Shown here piece by piece: positions 42,101 through 51,046 of a DNA stretch of 64,000 bases (position 1 is its first letter; each line of letters opens with the position of its first letter). The stretch is from Candidatus Electrothrix aestuarii (GTDB taxonomy: Bacteria > Desulfobacterota > Desulfobulbia > Desulfobulbales > Desulfobulbaceae), in contig CP159373.1 of assembly GCA_032595685.2 (NCBI GenBank), positions 579,001 to 643,000 on the forward strand, given 5' to 3'. A program made the position numbers and the translations under genes. Below the pieces are notes generated by a model that was given only the letters and a program-made list of their open reading frames with translations, was not told where the DNA came from and did not search any database.

Positions 42101-44926
42101 GCGCCGCGTGAACAGCATCTGCACACCTGAGCGGCGGATCGCATCCAGGCAAATCAAGGTGTCATAGGGCAAAAAGACCAGGGTCAGCAAAGCAAGCACA
42201 ATCGGGCGGCCTGTGGATTTGCCGGTCAGGAGCAAATGCGTCGGCCAATTATGTTCTTCCGGCTTACGGATGAGATCGATCACTGCTCCCAGCAAGGATG
42301 GCAGAAATAATACGGTCGCAACCAGCACGGTCCAGAACCATGCCGATCCCGGACCGAACAGCCAGCCACCGACCAGCAAGGCAAACAGTGCCGGTGAGAC
42401 AAGACTGCGGCGCAGGTTGTCGAAAATTTTCCACACGGACAAGGCACTGAGCGGGTTTGATTGCCGCTTAGCTTTTGCTTCCTCCGCCCCCTGTGCTTGC
42501 TTTAACTCATTTCTCCGGAGCGGTCCGGGCACATGCGGCAGCAGCCAGCTGGCAAGCTGCCAGTCGCCGCGTATCCAACGATGTCGTCGGCTGGCCTCCA
42601 TGACGTAACTGGCCGGATGTTCTTCAATGAGATCCACATCAGTCACCAAGGCCGAACGCGCATAGCCGCTTTCCAGCAAATCGTGACTGAGAATGAGATT
42701 CTCCGGAAAGCGTCCATCCACGGCCTGACGAAATGCATCCACATCATAGATGCCCTTGCCGACAAACGACCCCTCGCCGAAAATATCCTGATAGACATCG
42801 GATATTTCGCGAGTATAGGGATCAATACCTGCTTCACCTGCGAACAGTTTGGTAAACCGTGATCGGCCTGCGCTGATCAGACTGATTGATGCGCGTGGTT
42901 GCAGAATCGCATAACCTTGGACAACGCGCCCCTTGTCCGGGTCATAAACAGGTCGATTCAGAGGATGGGCAATGTTGCCGATCAGGGTGCGGGCTGCGTC
43001 GCGGGGCAGTTGCGTGTCCGTATCCAGCGTGATGACATACTTAATCGAACGGGGAATGGAAGGATCACCGACAATATCAGAGAACGCAGTCTGTGCTTCG
43101 CCGCGCAGTACACTGTTGAACTGCTCCAATTTGCCGCGCTTGCGCTCATATCCCATCCATATCTGTTCGTATGGGTTCCAAACCCGGGGTCGGTGAAACA
43201 GATAGAAAATGCACGGGCGATCCTCGCGGTAGGTCTCGTTAAGCACCTGAATTCCTTTGCGCGCGTGGGAGATCAGAGCGTCATCGTCCGGCAGAGAGGG
43301 TTCGGACGCATCATGGAAATCCGTCAGTAAGGCAAAGAACAGATGCGGATCGCGATTGCCGAGATAGCGGATTTCCAGGGCTTCGAGAAGAGCATCAATC
43401 TCCTGCTGACTGCCCAGTAAGGTCGGGACAATGACCATAGTGCGGTGAATGAATGGAATGCCTTTGGAAAAATCCAATCGCGGCAGGGTGCGGGGCGGCA
43501 TGAGAAGTGTTGCCAACCGATTTACCAGCGGCACGGCCAGGGCCGTGGAGCTGATGAGGCCGGTGATCGCAAAAAAACAGAAACGCCAGACACCTGATAC
43601 GAGTCCGTTGAAAGAGGAAAGCACGACAGAGGTCGAAAGCAGGGTGAGCAGCAGGATAGGAGCGAGGTACAGAATCAGGCGAAAATGTTGATTCATCCGG
43701 CTGGCCGGTAACTTCCATGATAAACGCCATGACGAACGGCAGCCGACCGCCTGTTCCAGTGCCGGTCGTCCGTGATCGATCAGATAAAAACCGACATGCG
43801 CGGTGCGGTCATCGTTCCCGGATTGTTCCGTAGCAGTCCGGGCTAAGGCAACGGCTTGACGCGCCACTGCCAACTCACTGTGTGAACTGCCCCTTGCCAC
43901 GACTTCGATGATATGTCGGTACCTGTCCCGGGTAGCGAAATCCTGGTTGACATGCATCCCCGACGGGTCATCACGCAATGTCTGCTCAACCACACTGAGC
44001 GACTCGACAAAATCACTCCAGTCCATTGCGCCGATGAAACGCAGACTGCTGATACTGTTTGCGATGGAAATCTGGTTTGCCGCTGCTGTTCGTCCGGCCG
44101 CTGCCGACAACTGTGTTGCCGTTACCCCCTGTTCAAGGAGTTTCTGTTCGACCCAGGCTTGCACAAAGGCCATAGCAGACCCCTGCGCCTGGAGTCTTGC
44201 GTAAAATTCTTCCACAAACGGTGCTGTCAGAGGCACATCGGCATTGGCAAACTCGGCAAGCAGCTGGATAAGCTGTTTCGGTTCCCGTTCAGCCGCTTCG
44301 AGCATGCGGTCCGCCCAGATGATGGCCGCGTCAAGCTCCTCGCGCCGACGGGCGATAAGCCAGCCGATCCGACGAAGGTTTTCCAGCAGTGCCAGGCGCA
44401 GCATGATCGGGAACGCCCATAATTCTCCTAACATTAATGGTTCAGCAGTCTGGTATGCGGCAATGAACTGGATGGTGTTGTCGCTGTCGATCCGACCGTC
44501 CATGTGAGAGATCAGCTCCAAAGCCAAGTCATAGATGCGGGGAAAACCAGCTGACAGGCCAGCGGCGAGTCGCGGCAACTGACGGCTATACCCGCGCGGC
44601 AGATGCCGACGCGCTAAACTGATCTGCTGCTCAATGAGGTAAAAATTATCGAGCAGCCATGCCTCTGCCGGGACGATCCGTTGTCCCGGTGCTGCTGCTG
44701 TCACAACATCATACGCCATCAGGAGAACGCGTTCATTGTCAGCCAGTCGGCGCAGCAATTTGTCCGGCCCAGGACGCGGTTCGATTTTATGTTGTGCGGC
44801 CAGCAGTACCGCGTGACGCTTCAGTTGCCCGATGCTGAACAGCTCCGAACGCAGTAACTCAGTATTCCCGTCGCTGCGCGGTGTATTCCGTGTGTATCTT
44901 GAGGATTCGAACTCTTTGATAGCTAT
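36122..44926 (-). CDS. ndvB: Cyclic beta-1,2-glucan synthase-like protein (GT84 + glycoamylase-like + GH94)
   Basis: This is a giant ~2934-aa membrane enzyme. The N-terminal ~400 residues are helical, then two helices ([20 protein letters not shown]). A GT2/GT84 glycosyltransferase domain has DTDTQLPRD and [13 protein letters not shown]. More membrane helices follow, then a glycoamylase-like domain ([33 protein letters not shown]) and a C-terminal GH94 phosphorylase-type domain with the acid Asp in [11 protein letters not shown]. NdvB enzymes initiate, extend, trim and cyclise periplasmic glucan. An ORF starting at a standard codon begins only at TTG 44758. Homologous sequence ([20 protein letters not shown]) continues 56 codons upstream to an ATA at 44926 behind AAGGAG, so I place the start there. 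Antisense frames across it are shadows. Confidence 0.88.
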   Translation of the reverse strand: MAIKEFESSRYTRNTPRSDGNTELLRSELFSIGQLKRHAVLLAAQHKIEPRPGPDKLLRRLADNERVLLMAYDVVTAAAPGQRIVPAEAWLLDNFYLIEQQISLARRHLPRGYSRQLPRLAAGLSAGFPRIYDLALELISHMDGRIDSDNTIQFIAAYQTAEPLMLGELWAFPIMLRLALLENLRRIGWLIARRREELDAAIIWADRMLEAAEREPKQLIQLLAEFANADVPLTAPFVEEFYARLQAQGSAMAFVQAWVEQKLLEQGVTATQLSAAAGRTAAANQISIANSISSLRFIGAMDWSDFVESLSVVEQTLRDDPSGMHVNQDFATRDRYRHIIEVVARGSSHSELAVARQAVALARTATEQSGNDDRTAHVGFYLIDHGRPALEQAVGCRSSWRLSWKLPASRMNQHFRLILYLAPILLLTLLSTSVVLSSFNGLVSGVWRFCFFAITGLISSTALAVPLVNRLATLLMPPRTLPRLDFSKGIPFIHRTMVIVPTLLGSQQEIDALLEALEIRYLGNRDPHLFFALLTDFHDASEPSLPDDDALISHARKGIQVLNETYREDRPCIFYLFHRPRVWNPYEQIWMGYERKRGKLEQFNSVLRGEAQTAFSDIVGDPSIPRSIKYVITLDTDTQLPRDAARTLIGNIAHPLNRPVYDPDKGRVVQGYAILQPRASISLISAGRSRFTKLFAGEAGIDPYTREISDVYQDIFGEGSFVGKGIYDVDAFRQAVDGRFPENLILSHDLLESGYARSALVTDVDLIEEHPASYVMEASRRHRWIRGDWQLASWLLPHVPGPLRRNELKQAQGAEEAKAKRQSNPLSALSVWKIFDNLRRSLVSPALFALLVGGWLFGPGSAWFWTVLVATVLFLPSLLGAVIDLIRKPEEHNWPTHLLLTGKSTGRPIVLALLTLVFLPYDTLICLDAIRRSGVQMLFTRRGLLLWHLPSYARRNARRSWADFFIEMWIAPVLAMALGLALAFVVGGGGGSRSADLLFSAPVLLLWLVSPMVGWWVSRPLVSPSPDVSDEQRSFLRMSARRTWRYFADFVGPEDNWLPPDNFQEYPVPAIASRTSPTNIGMSLLANLAAYDFGYIAAGEFLQLIENTVTTMEKLERYCGHFYNWYDTRTLQQLRPQYISSVDSGNLVGSLLTLQAGLVELKHQPVLSLNAFSGLQDTLQVLAEQVLVERELTEQVSSSQLADFQEKVEVLQDTLRSHTFTEQPRTLAAATILLDEMYRIGGELVSWLPAEIDTDGELYYWAKAFDRQVQALRDDLEFFAPAAQQFSHIPTLTELSELLTELAGERAVSSESTEELSSTGETSAAGQHAQGALKRLSIIDDLVHRCRELAEMDFEFLYNTSRCLLTIGYDTGERRSDPACYDLLASEARLASFLLISQGQVPQKHWFSLGRLLTSHSGDVSLISWSGSMFEYLMPGLIMPSYENTLLAQACKAAVSRQIEYGRQRAVPWGISESCYNATDIHQVYQYRAFGVPGLGLKRGLGDDLVIAPYASALALTVMPQEACHNLQTLATNGFLGSYGFYDAVDYTPSRVPRGKNNAIVRTFMAHHQGMSLLSFAHVLFNQPMQRRFMSDPLVRATELLLQERVPKKESTLHPHAAEVSAAAHPTPAEAGEIMRVFTDPDTPTPEVHLLSNGRYHVMATNAGGGYSSWRDLAVTRWREDVTADCWGTFIYLRDRDTGRYWSTAHQPTLRKADHYEAIFVQARAEYRRCDQAVEAYTEISVSPEDDVEIRRVTLTNKSNRTRHIEMTSYAEVVLAPLNADLAHRSFSNLFVQTEILADRQAILCTRRRRTPGEQVPWMFHLLAAPGTIADEPSFETDRARFIGRGRTPANPVVMEKTGLSMLSNTDGSVLDPIVAIRRTITLSADKSATVQIISGVADTREAALALLDKYCDRHFVDRAFEMAWFHSQEVLRNLGASEVDAQVFGRLAASVIYSNALRRAAPGIIARNRLGQSGLWRFAISGDLPIVLIHISDIKRIDLVKQMLQAHAYWRMKGLTADLVIVNEDFSGYRAVLHDRIMGLINAGQEAQMFEKPGGVFVRRADELSEEDRVLFQTVARIIFTDTAETLAEQMNRRVSPRPVPDNLAPLQQPAAETVHPLLARERIYFNGLGGFTPDGHEYIITLEPDQNTPAPWVNVIASPHIGTVVSESGSAYTWVENAHEFRLTTWHNDPLCDSSGEALYIRDEETGAFWSPTPLPARGRSGYVCRHGFGYSVFEHDEAGISSELFTYVAMDAPVKFAVIKLRNTSNRPRQLSLTGYWELVLGEWRHTNLMHIVTETDPHSGALFARNAYGRECGGRVVFVQISELERAVTGNRTGFIGRNGTLANPAALRRKRLSGRIGAGFDPCAAMQTRIELVQGQEREIVFILGAAQDTDEAQHFIRRFSGSAGARQALESVWEYWNHTLGAVNVDTPDSALNVLANGWLIYQTLSSRLWGRSGYYQSGGAYGFRDQLQDTMALVHAAPWLAREQLIRCAERQFLQGDVQHWWHPPNGQGVRTHFSDDYLWLPYATCRYVLASGDTGVLDESVHFLEGRELNPEEEAHFDCPQRSTEKASLYEHCVRAIKHGLRFGEHQLPLMGCGDWNDGMNLVGRDGKGESVWLGWFLYENLELFANLARSRNDEAFAEICTEQAALLHGNIEANAWDGGWYRRAWFDDGTPLGSSANDECQIDSISQSWAVISGGGDPIRTRQAMEAVDKRLVRCDARLIQLLAPPLDKSDLEPGYIKGYVPGVRENGGQYTHAAIWTTMAFAMMGDRKRAWELFAMINPVNHGSGPAEIERYKVEPYVMCADIYGASPHTGRGGWTWYTGAASWMYWLTVETLLGLQLERDHLFIAPCIPDHWESYKIHYRYRETIYHITIKSVKSVDEKAEEQMVQVTADGVVVESAGRRQGMIPLVDDRREHHVEVTVGCNL

Positions 44927-45304
44927 GATATTCTCCTTGCGCGAAGTGTAGGGGGCATAAGCTCAACCCTCATTTAAAATACACCAACTGCTTTTAGTTC
45001 ATAAGCTGATCACCTGCTAATCAAGATGTTATCATTCTGCTTTGCCTGATACTGAAACATCAGGCAACAATGGGCTGTTAAAGGAGCATCGGCACTCAAG
45101 GCCAAGGTTTACGTGAATGAGTACGAATAATTCTAGTACGTAAAGGTTGGACTGTATTTTTTGAAGGAGTGATTTCTGAGAAGTGACAATCGGGAGAAGA
45201 GCGTTCGGTATGTATTTTCATATCGAGAGATTAACACGGCATCCTGCCGAAAGAAAGCATATTCGCTAGTTGGGCTCTAACTCCTTCTTGGCAGGCTTTC
45301 CTGT
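44927..45304. other. Intergenic region upstream of the glucan synthase
   Basis: About 380 bases, relatively AT-rich, presumably holding the promoter of the minus-strand glucan synthase gene. An AAGGAG ribosome-binding site lies at about 44933-44938 (minus strand). No gene, repeat or clear promoter consensus was singled out. Confidence 0.45.
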
Positions 45305-45591
45305 CCAAATCAGCTTCGGCGTGATTGAGCTGCTTCTCTGCCTCAACTTGGTACGCCCGCCTGCGCCAGGCCGTCACTCCGGCTGAAGCCGATATCGGTT
45401 TGCAGGCTCTGCGCAGACGGGACACTCTTGATGATCAGGAGCGAACGGCCTTCTTTGACCAGCTTGCAGATCATTTCAAGGCCAAGTGTGCCTTTCCAGA
45501 GGAAGCAGTTCACGGCTGTAGTAGCGAGCAGTATGTCAGGAATATTGTGGAGGTGTTGTATGAGAGTAGGAAGAAAGACATCCCTCAATAA
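45305..45591 (+). pseudogene. Duplicated scar of SpoIIM-like and RDD gene ends
   Basis: 45307-45352 resembles the 3' part of the SpoIIM-like gene (ATCAGCTTCGGCGT is identical to 31973-31986). It is joined directly to 45354-45591, which repeats the last ~75 codons of the RDD gene (VTPAEADIGLQALRRRDTLD and onward) with few changes. About 600 bases present at 32020-32630 are missing between them. An open frame runs through but has no start signal of its own. It is a decayed partial duplication 13 kb from its source, in the same orientation. Confidence 0.8.
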
Positions 45592-45625
45592 AGAATAGCA
45601 AAAGACACTTCAACTGTTCTCAATT

Positions 45626-47611
45626 TCATGTTATTTTTTTCACATTAACGTCATACAGCTGCAACACCTCCCTAAAAGAGGGCTCCTCCCATAATGCCTG
45701 CAACGTAACTGCAAAATTTTCTTTCCTTGTTCCTGCAAATTTTCCGCCCACATGCATTGCAATCACACTGTTAGATTGCATATCAACCACAGGGCTGCCA
45801 GCTACTCCTCCAGATGTCGTTGCATCATGATGAATTTGAGATAATTCAGGGTCGTGAATAATTACTTCTCCTGGCATAACAGCGGGCTGTCCCTCACTCA
45901 GCTCGAAAAAACTGTTCAACTCCTCTGGAAGGCGTGAATCTCTACGAGGGAAACCAATCACGACTATTTTATTTTGTAACAGTGAGATATCACCAGTTAG
46001 ACCGATCATAAACGGTTTCTTGGTTGATTGAGGGATTTCGCACAACGCAGACATAAATTCTTTACTTTTCCAAATTACTTTTGACACCTCTCTATGCTCC
46101 GTCTGACCTGTACCCCAAAAAGATATTTTAATGTCTGTCGAATCATCAGAAGGTAAAATAAATTCAGGGAGTAGTACCAAATCCCCTGCAAGAAGAAAGC
46201 ACGTGCTAACCCCACGACTGTGCAATACCTGCCCTACAGATTCAGACATTTCTCGAAGCACGGGGGATTCATCTTGAAAATAATCTTCCAAGGAGGAAAG
46301 ACGGAGAACTGGTCGTGCGTACTTTAGGATATCAGCCCATCCTTGCGTCGCCAATTTGGTTTCCTTTTCCGACAAACCAGCTGCAACAGCTTTCTTGACA
46401 ATTTTTTTGATGTCATTGGTTGGAGTAGGTGGAAAAAATTTCGCAAAATATTTATAAAGATACGCTTTAATCCCCCACACCGTACACGGAAGCATTTCCT
46501 TATAAGGCAATTGAATTTCATCTTCTTTTCTCAGGCCGTCAGGAAACTTACCATAGGGACTAAGAATCAAAGGTGCATCATCAATGAGCTCGACAGGTTG
46601 GTTAAGACAGATTAAATGGCCTAAAATATCGCTATCCGGGTTCTCTGGAATAAATTTTATTACAGCTCTTCCATCTGCATCAGTTTCACCTTCAGTGACC
46701 TCCCCTTTCATATCCTCATGATCTAAAGGATCAAATCCTACTTTCAAGCCTGATATCGGTTCAAGACCAAAGTTAGGGGTAATACGATTTACAGTAATTT
46801 CAAGTTCCATTGGAGTCGAAAAAAGTTGCCCTTCCGGCGTTACTGGCTCCAAATTATGCGTCGCCCTAAGATAACGTACAATTGCATCTGCACGAATTCC
46901 AGTCCTTCTCATTGCAGCATCAGTAGCTGCACGATGGATTCCAGCAAGGAAACCTCTATCATCAATGATTCCACCTCCACTCATTCCTCTACGGGTTTCT
47001 TCGGGCCCTTCGTAGGAAAGCATACCGGGTCTTGCATGAGCACGGAGGCGAAAATTCTTAGCAGTTGCGGGAAGAACTTTTTCCCCATTCCTCCATATTT
47101 CCCCACCAGCTGGAAAACCTATCACATCAAAAAGTTGATCATCCGGTAGATCATCCTCATCCAATATTTTAGCTGATGGATGATGACGAAAAGACGGGTT
47201 GTTAATTTCAAGAAGCACCCAGTCCAACGCAGGATCATTTCTTATCTTTTCATCACGACCACCAGGAGCACCCATACAAGGTGAATATTTCGATACATTG
47301 GCTGGCAGAGCTAGCGCTATTCCAGCTCCACTCCTCCGGTTGTTTCCAGAAGTTTTGATAAATCCTGTATCAGGAGGATAGCAAATGATGTCCTCACGCA
47401 AGAGATCATCTACTCTACCTCTGACAACATGGGCACAGGTAAGAATATACGACTTAGAGATCCCCTCGTCAGTCAAACGAAGAGTGACGACAACACCACT
47501 ACCCATCAAGGGAGATTCATCGACTAGGGCAAATCCAGGACTATCTTTCGTTCCATTCCAGCGACAGGCCTCTATATACCAAACAGTATTTTCTGGATAG
47601 TTGAGTGCCAT
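45626..47611 (-). CDS. Trypsin-like protease fused to a second, inactive trypsin-fold domain
   Basis: This 661-aa protein is probably cytoplasmic (no signal peptide). The N-terminal S1 protease domain has a full triad: His61 (LTCAHVV), Asp130 (ALDWVLLEI) and Ser211 (RRGMSGGGI). A beta-rich middle (~250-345) and a helical stretch (~385-440) follow. The last ~190 residues read as a second S1 fold (STCFLLAGDLVLLPEFILP ... SGGVAGSPVVD), in which the His position is not His and the Ser position is Ala. Partner-like C-terminal domains of this kind could sense or dock a trigger. It is the last gene of a three-gene minus-strand cluster (nuclease-protease, lipase, this), which suggests a shared effector role. 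Confidence 0.75.
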   Translation of the reverse strand: MALNYPENTVWYIEACRWNGTKDSPGFALVDESPLMGSGVVVTLRLTDEGISKSYILTCAHVVRGRVDDLLREDIICYPPDTGFIKTSGNNRRSGAGIALALPANVSKYSPCMGAPGGRDEKIRNDPALDWVLLEINNPSFRHHPSAKILDEDDLPDDQLFDVIGFPAGGEIWRNGEKVLPATAKNFRLRAHARPGMLSYEGPEETRRGMSGGGIIDDRGFLAGIHRAATDAAMRRTGIRADAIVRYLRATHNLEPVTPEGQLFSTPMELEITVNRITPNFGLEPISGLKVGFDPLDHEDMKGEVTEGETDADGRAVIKFIPENPDSDILGHLICLNQPVELIDDAPLILSPYGKFPDGLRKEDEIQLPYKEMLPCTVWGIKAYLYKYFAKFFPPTPTNDIKKIVKKAVAAGLSEKETKLATQGWADILKYARPVLRLSSLEDYFQDESPVLREMSESVGQVLHSRGVSTCFLLAGDLVLLPEFILPSDDSTDIKISFWGTGQTEHREVSKVIWKSKEFMSALCEIPQSTKKPFMIGLTGDISLLQNKIVVIGFPRRDSRLPEELNSFFELSEGQPAVMPGEVIIHDPELSQIHHDATTSGGVAGSPVVDMQSNSVIAMHVGGKFAGTRKENFAVTLQALWEEPSFREVLQLYDVNVKKIT

Positions 47612-47719
47612 AAATATTCACCTTCAGATCAAATTGACACGAAAAGAAAAGGTGACGGATTCTTTGAAAGAAAGTCAATCCGTCACCTAATTTCATAAAG
47701 TAATTGACCGCTACCTACC

Positions 47720-48670
47720 CTACCGGACTGACTGGTCCCGGATTTCAGTCAGCAGGCGGATATATTCACTAATAGCATGATCACTCACAGAAGGAAGAGC
47801 AAACTCCAGCTCAGGACTATCCTGGTCTGGATCGACATCTGCGGCCCCTAAAGACAGCTGCAACTCCAGGAATTCCTGGTCAGTGAGCATAGGCAATTCT
47901 GCGTCAACCAACAAAGGTGCTGTGATTCCTACTTTATGAACAGCCTCTGCTGCCTCAAGGCCTGCACGCCCTACAGCTTCCCGCGCCGCTATTGCCCGCT
48001 CCGCTACTTCACCAGACATTTCCGCTGCTTCCTCAAGCTGGAGTGATTCAAGAACACCAGGTCGAACAATGCGCTTCACTATCCCGAAATGATGATAAAA
48101 CGGCGGGAGCTGCGACACAAGATCATTCTGGTTCACAAAACGAACGTATCTTCCAGGCAATTCGACTGCATAACGTTGCGCAAACTCGTTAAAAACAGCA
48201 GCTGGCTGCCCATAGGTGTACACTGTCGCAGAAACACCCCGCCTTTTCAGCCATGCAGCAGCCATCACAGCCAAGGCTCCACCAAGGCTGTGTCCCGTCA
48301 ACCAAACATGCTCGGCCTGACGGGCAGCTGCTAGAAACAGTTCAAGATCTGGTGCCACATCATCCACACCGTCAGAAAAGCCCCGATGGACAATTCCCCA
48401 AGGGTGCCTCCACGGCACTAGTCGAAAATTTCTGATCCAGTGGGCAATACTTTGGCTTCCCCGAAAGCCCAGCAGAGCGACATTTCCCTCTGCGCACCAA
48501 AAACCTTGCACACCAGATCGATCAAAACTGATTGCCCCATCAGAAAAACCGTTTTCGTTAGCCCATAACGAGATCTCTGATGACTGGGAATAGCATATTT
48601 CGCTGGCACGAGCCAATTCGACAGCTGCCGGAAGAGAAGGATGTTGTGTTGTCATTAAATGTTGAATCAT
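47720..48670 (-). CDS. Class 3 lipase-like alpha/beta hydrolase
   Basis: The product has 316 residues. ATG 48670 is chosen because AAGGTGA lies just upstream; GTG 48679 would overlap that site. The lipase nucleophile is Ser128 in LTGHSLGGALAV. The expected Asp is in FVNQNDLVSQLPP, and the following YHHFG supplies a candidate His. FRGSQSIAHWIRNF gives the oxyanion region. No signal peptide, so it would act on lipids from inside, as in phospholipase effectors of bacterial immune systems. The C-terminal ~90 residues are acidic and helical, perhaps regulatory. It sits between the two protease genes on the same strand. Confidence 0.82.
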   Translation of the reverse strand: MIQHLMTTQHPSLPAAVELARASEICYSQSSEISLWANENGFSDGAISFDRSGVQGFWCAEGNVALLGFRGSQSIAHWIRNFRLVPWRHPWGIVHRGFSDGVDDVAPDLELFLAAARQAEHVWLTGHSLGGALAVMAAAWLKRRGVSATVYTYGQPAAVFNEFAQRYAVELPGRYVRFVNQNDLVSQLPPFYHHFGIVKRIVRPGVLESLQLEEAAEMSGEVAERAIAAREAVGRAGLEAAEAVHKVGITAPLLVDAELPMLTDQEFLELQLSLGAADVDPDQDSPELEFALPSVSDHAISEYIRLLTEIRDQSVR

Positions 48671-48798
48671 AACGATCACCTTAGGTCAAATTTCATACCC
48701 TACACAACAAACTGACAGCCTTTCGCTAACACATCAAGTTGTCTTAGTGCAGAGTTGCTCAAGAAGGATTACAACTGACTGTTATTATATCAATAATA

Positions 48799-50676
48799 TT
48801 ACAAAATCAAATCTTCCAACGAACTGATACGATGACCATGTCTTCCAGCTCCCTCTTCCCTGTTAATACTAAGCGGATCAGCCTCAGTGAGTGAACCGAA
48901 ATCCAGACCAGTCAGTGATGACAGATCACGTATCGGGACTTGATATGTTTCATAAGCCCCGTAAACAAACTCAAGTTCACTGAGAAAATCCGATTGAGTT
49001 AACAGGTATCCTGTTGCAGATAATCGACCATACTTGTCCAGAAAAACCAAAATCTTCCAAAAGGATTCCGGTATCTGAATATTGCGATATAAGCGATCAT
49101 TTTCTTTAAACACAGGGCCTGTAAAGACCGACACACGCATGTTATGATCAACGGCATTCTCCAATACATAATTCTCCAAACCCAACCATATACGCTGGTT
49201 CAACTTTGCGTGTTGCGGCGCTGCATTAGTATAGAAAAAAGTATCTTCTGCAGCGGCATCAGCTTCCTCTCGAGTCTCTCCCCAGGCCGGGTCAAGCCGT
49301 CGTACAAGATGACCACGATCAAGGGGATTGTTCCAGTAAAGCGAGTTGTCAATTTGACGATCCTCAGAAATTCGAGGATCTGTCTGCCAATGATCACGCC
49401 CACGCGTAACTCGATATGCTCGCTTGCCATCTATATTGCAGGCGGTAAATATTGCCAGTCGTCGTTCTTTATGCATCACAATGGAGTGATTCCGATACCG
49501 CAGTTCGCCGAGAACATCATCACCGACCGGTGTCACCTGCGCCTCCAGTTCTCCAGTAGGTTTCGGTAGCGGAACAGACTGTCCGAGAAACTCTGAACGA
49601 TAGCCGGTGCGGTCAACCAAATCATTTGCGGTAATTCGCTCGCGCCTCCCATCTTCGACAGTTTCAATTGCTGGCACAGCATAGTTGCGTGTTCGAACTG
49701 CATCCAGTCTCTGCAACAGCGTCGTGCAGCTGACAGCCCAGTTCCTGACTTCCGGCTCTCCAGCAAAATGAAGGCCAAGCACTTTCCCTGTTGCTATATC
49801 AAGAACAGCTGCTCCAGAAGCCCCTCCCAACGTTGTGCAATCATGGTAAAATACAACAGATCCTCCATAATGTTCAGAAACACGCCCCGGTGAAAGCCGC
49901 TTAAAACCATACACTCCATCAAAATATCGTGCAAGAGCTCCCGGATCATTATTGCGTGGGGAATCTCCGGGATATCCGATCACAACAACATCCTGTTCAT
50001 ATTCAGGTGCAACGCGGGAGATCTCAAGCGGTGGCGGCAGCGTACCATTCTCTTGTATACGCACTAAGGCCATGTCCAGATATACGTTAACCTCCGGTTC
50101 AATATGTAACACTTCGAGCACTTCAAAACGATGTTCATGACTACGATCAAACTCCTGGAAAAAATCTACATCCGCCTCGTACGATAATCCGTTCGGCTGG
50201 CGCCTAAAAACAATCCCTCCTCCCCGCCTTCCGGCAAAGAGCTTGGCAACGTGCCGGTTGGTTATCAGAATGTCCTCAGTGATTCTCCAGGCCGTCCCTG
50301 CATGGTTTCGTTTATTAAGAGGCAGAATATCAAGGCGTCCGACGCCCTTGATTGCCTTTTTGATATTAGTCCGATGTCCGCTCAATCGGGCCAAAATTTC
50401 TTCATTCTGAGGATCAAGATAGTCTCCGTCTTGAATGAATAATGAGGGACGACCTTCCAACAACACTATCGCCTCAAGTGCATCCATGGGAACCCCTTCC
50501 AAGGGGCCTCCATCTAAACGTTCAGGAATTGCCGAGCCGCCTTCAAGTTTTTCAAGATCAGCCGAATTAAAACTTTCTAATCCGCCGGAGCTTTCAAGTC
50601 GATTGCGAATACTCTCATATACTTTTTTATCCCTGAGTAATGATCTGTAAGGTGCTTTTTCGTAGATTTTATTCAT
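48799..50676 (-). CDS. Trypsin-like protease fused to DNA/RNA non-specific endonuclease
   Basis: This 625-aa protein is cytoplasmic by sequence. The N-terminal ~100 residues are helical (SIRNRLESSGGLESF). A trypsin-like domain follows with His142 (ILITNRHVAK), Asp201 (VYLDMALVRI) and Ser287 (LGGASGAAVLD). The C-terminus from ~385 is a beta-beta-alpha-metal (EndoG/NUC) nuclease with the catalytic D453-R-G-H456 (NPLDRGHLVRR) and metal-ligand Asn region TNAAPQHAKLNQRIW. Fusions of S1 proteases with this nuclease occur in bacterial conflict systems, where the protease may release the nuclease. It is the first gene in the direction of transcription of the three-gene cluster. Confidence 0.85.
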   Translation of the reverse strand: MNKIYEKAPYRSLLRDKKVYESIRNRLESSGGLESFNSADLEKLEGGSAIPERLDGGPLEGVPMDALEAIVLLEGRPSLFIQDGDYLDPQNEEILARLSGHRTNIKKAIKGVGRLDILPLNKRNHAGTAWRITEDILITNRHVAKLFAGRRGGGIVFRRQPNGLSYEADVDFFQEFDRSHEHRFEVLEVLHIEPEVNVYLDMALVRIQENGTLPPPLEISRVAPEYEQDVVVIGYPGDSPRNNDPGALARYFDGVYGFKRLSPGRVSEHYGGSVVFYHDCTTLGGASGAAVLDIATGKVLGLHFAGEPEVRNWAVSCTTLLQRLDAVRTRNYAVPAIETVEDGRRERITANDLVDRTGYRSEFLGQSVPLPKPTGELEAQVTPVGDDVLGELRYRNHSIVMHKERRLAIFTACNIDGKRAYRVTRGRDHWQTDPRISEDRQIDNSLYWNNPLDRGHLVRRLDPAWGETREEADAAAEDTFFYTNAAPQHAKLNQRIWLGLENYVLENAVDHNMRVSVFTGPVFKENDRLYRNIQIPESFWKILVFLDKYGRLSATGYLLTQSDFLSELEFVYGAYETYQVPIRDLSSLTGLDFGSLTEADPLSINREEGAGRHGHRISSLEDLIL

Positions 50677-51046
50677 AATCTTTCCTCTTTATTACAGTAT
50701 GAAAAACCTGCCAACAGGCTATGACTTCAAACCTGCCGCTTTAATAATCCTTTCTGCTGGAAGCACAAAAAAATATCCATCTCCCGGCACAAAAAAGAAA
50801 ACAGCTACTATATGAAAATAATTATCACCATAAGCACCCATAAATGTCAAGCACTACTCTACTGATATTCCACATTTTCACACAAAAACCCTCTCTCTTA
50901 TTACCCTAACATCGTTTTTTATTTCTCCTACATACAAATATCTCTCCTTGCAATTTCCCAGACCATACGATAGTGATTGAAGAACCCCACCATTTTTTTA
51001 ACTGAGGTCACATTCACAAAAATCACCACTGGCACTACGGAACCCC
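50677..51046. other. Divergent intergenic region, effector cluster / M1 gene
   Basis: About 370 AT-rich bases between the minus-strand protease-nuclease and the plus-strand peptidase. It should hold both promoters. On the minus strand AAAGAGGAAAGATT lies just before the start at 50676. No strong -35/-10 pair, operator symmetry or small gene was picked out. Confidence 0.5.

Noticed and set aside
36152-44507. Many plus-strand ORFs of 60-185 codons across the glucan synthase
   Set aside because: All are antisense shadows of one long, domain-rich minus-strand frame.
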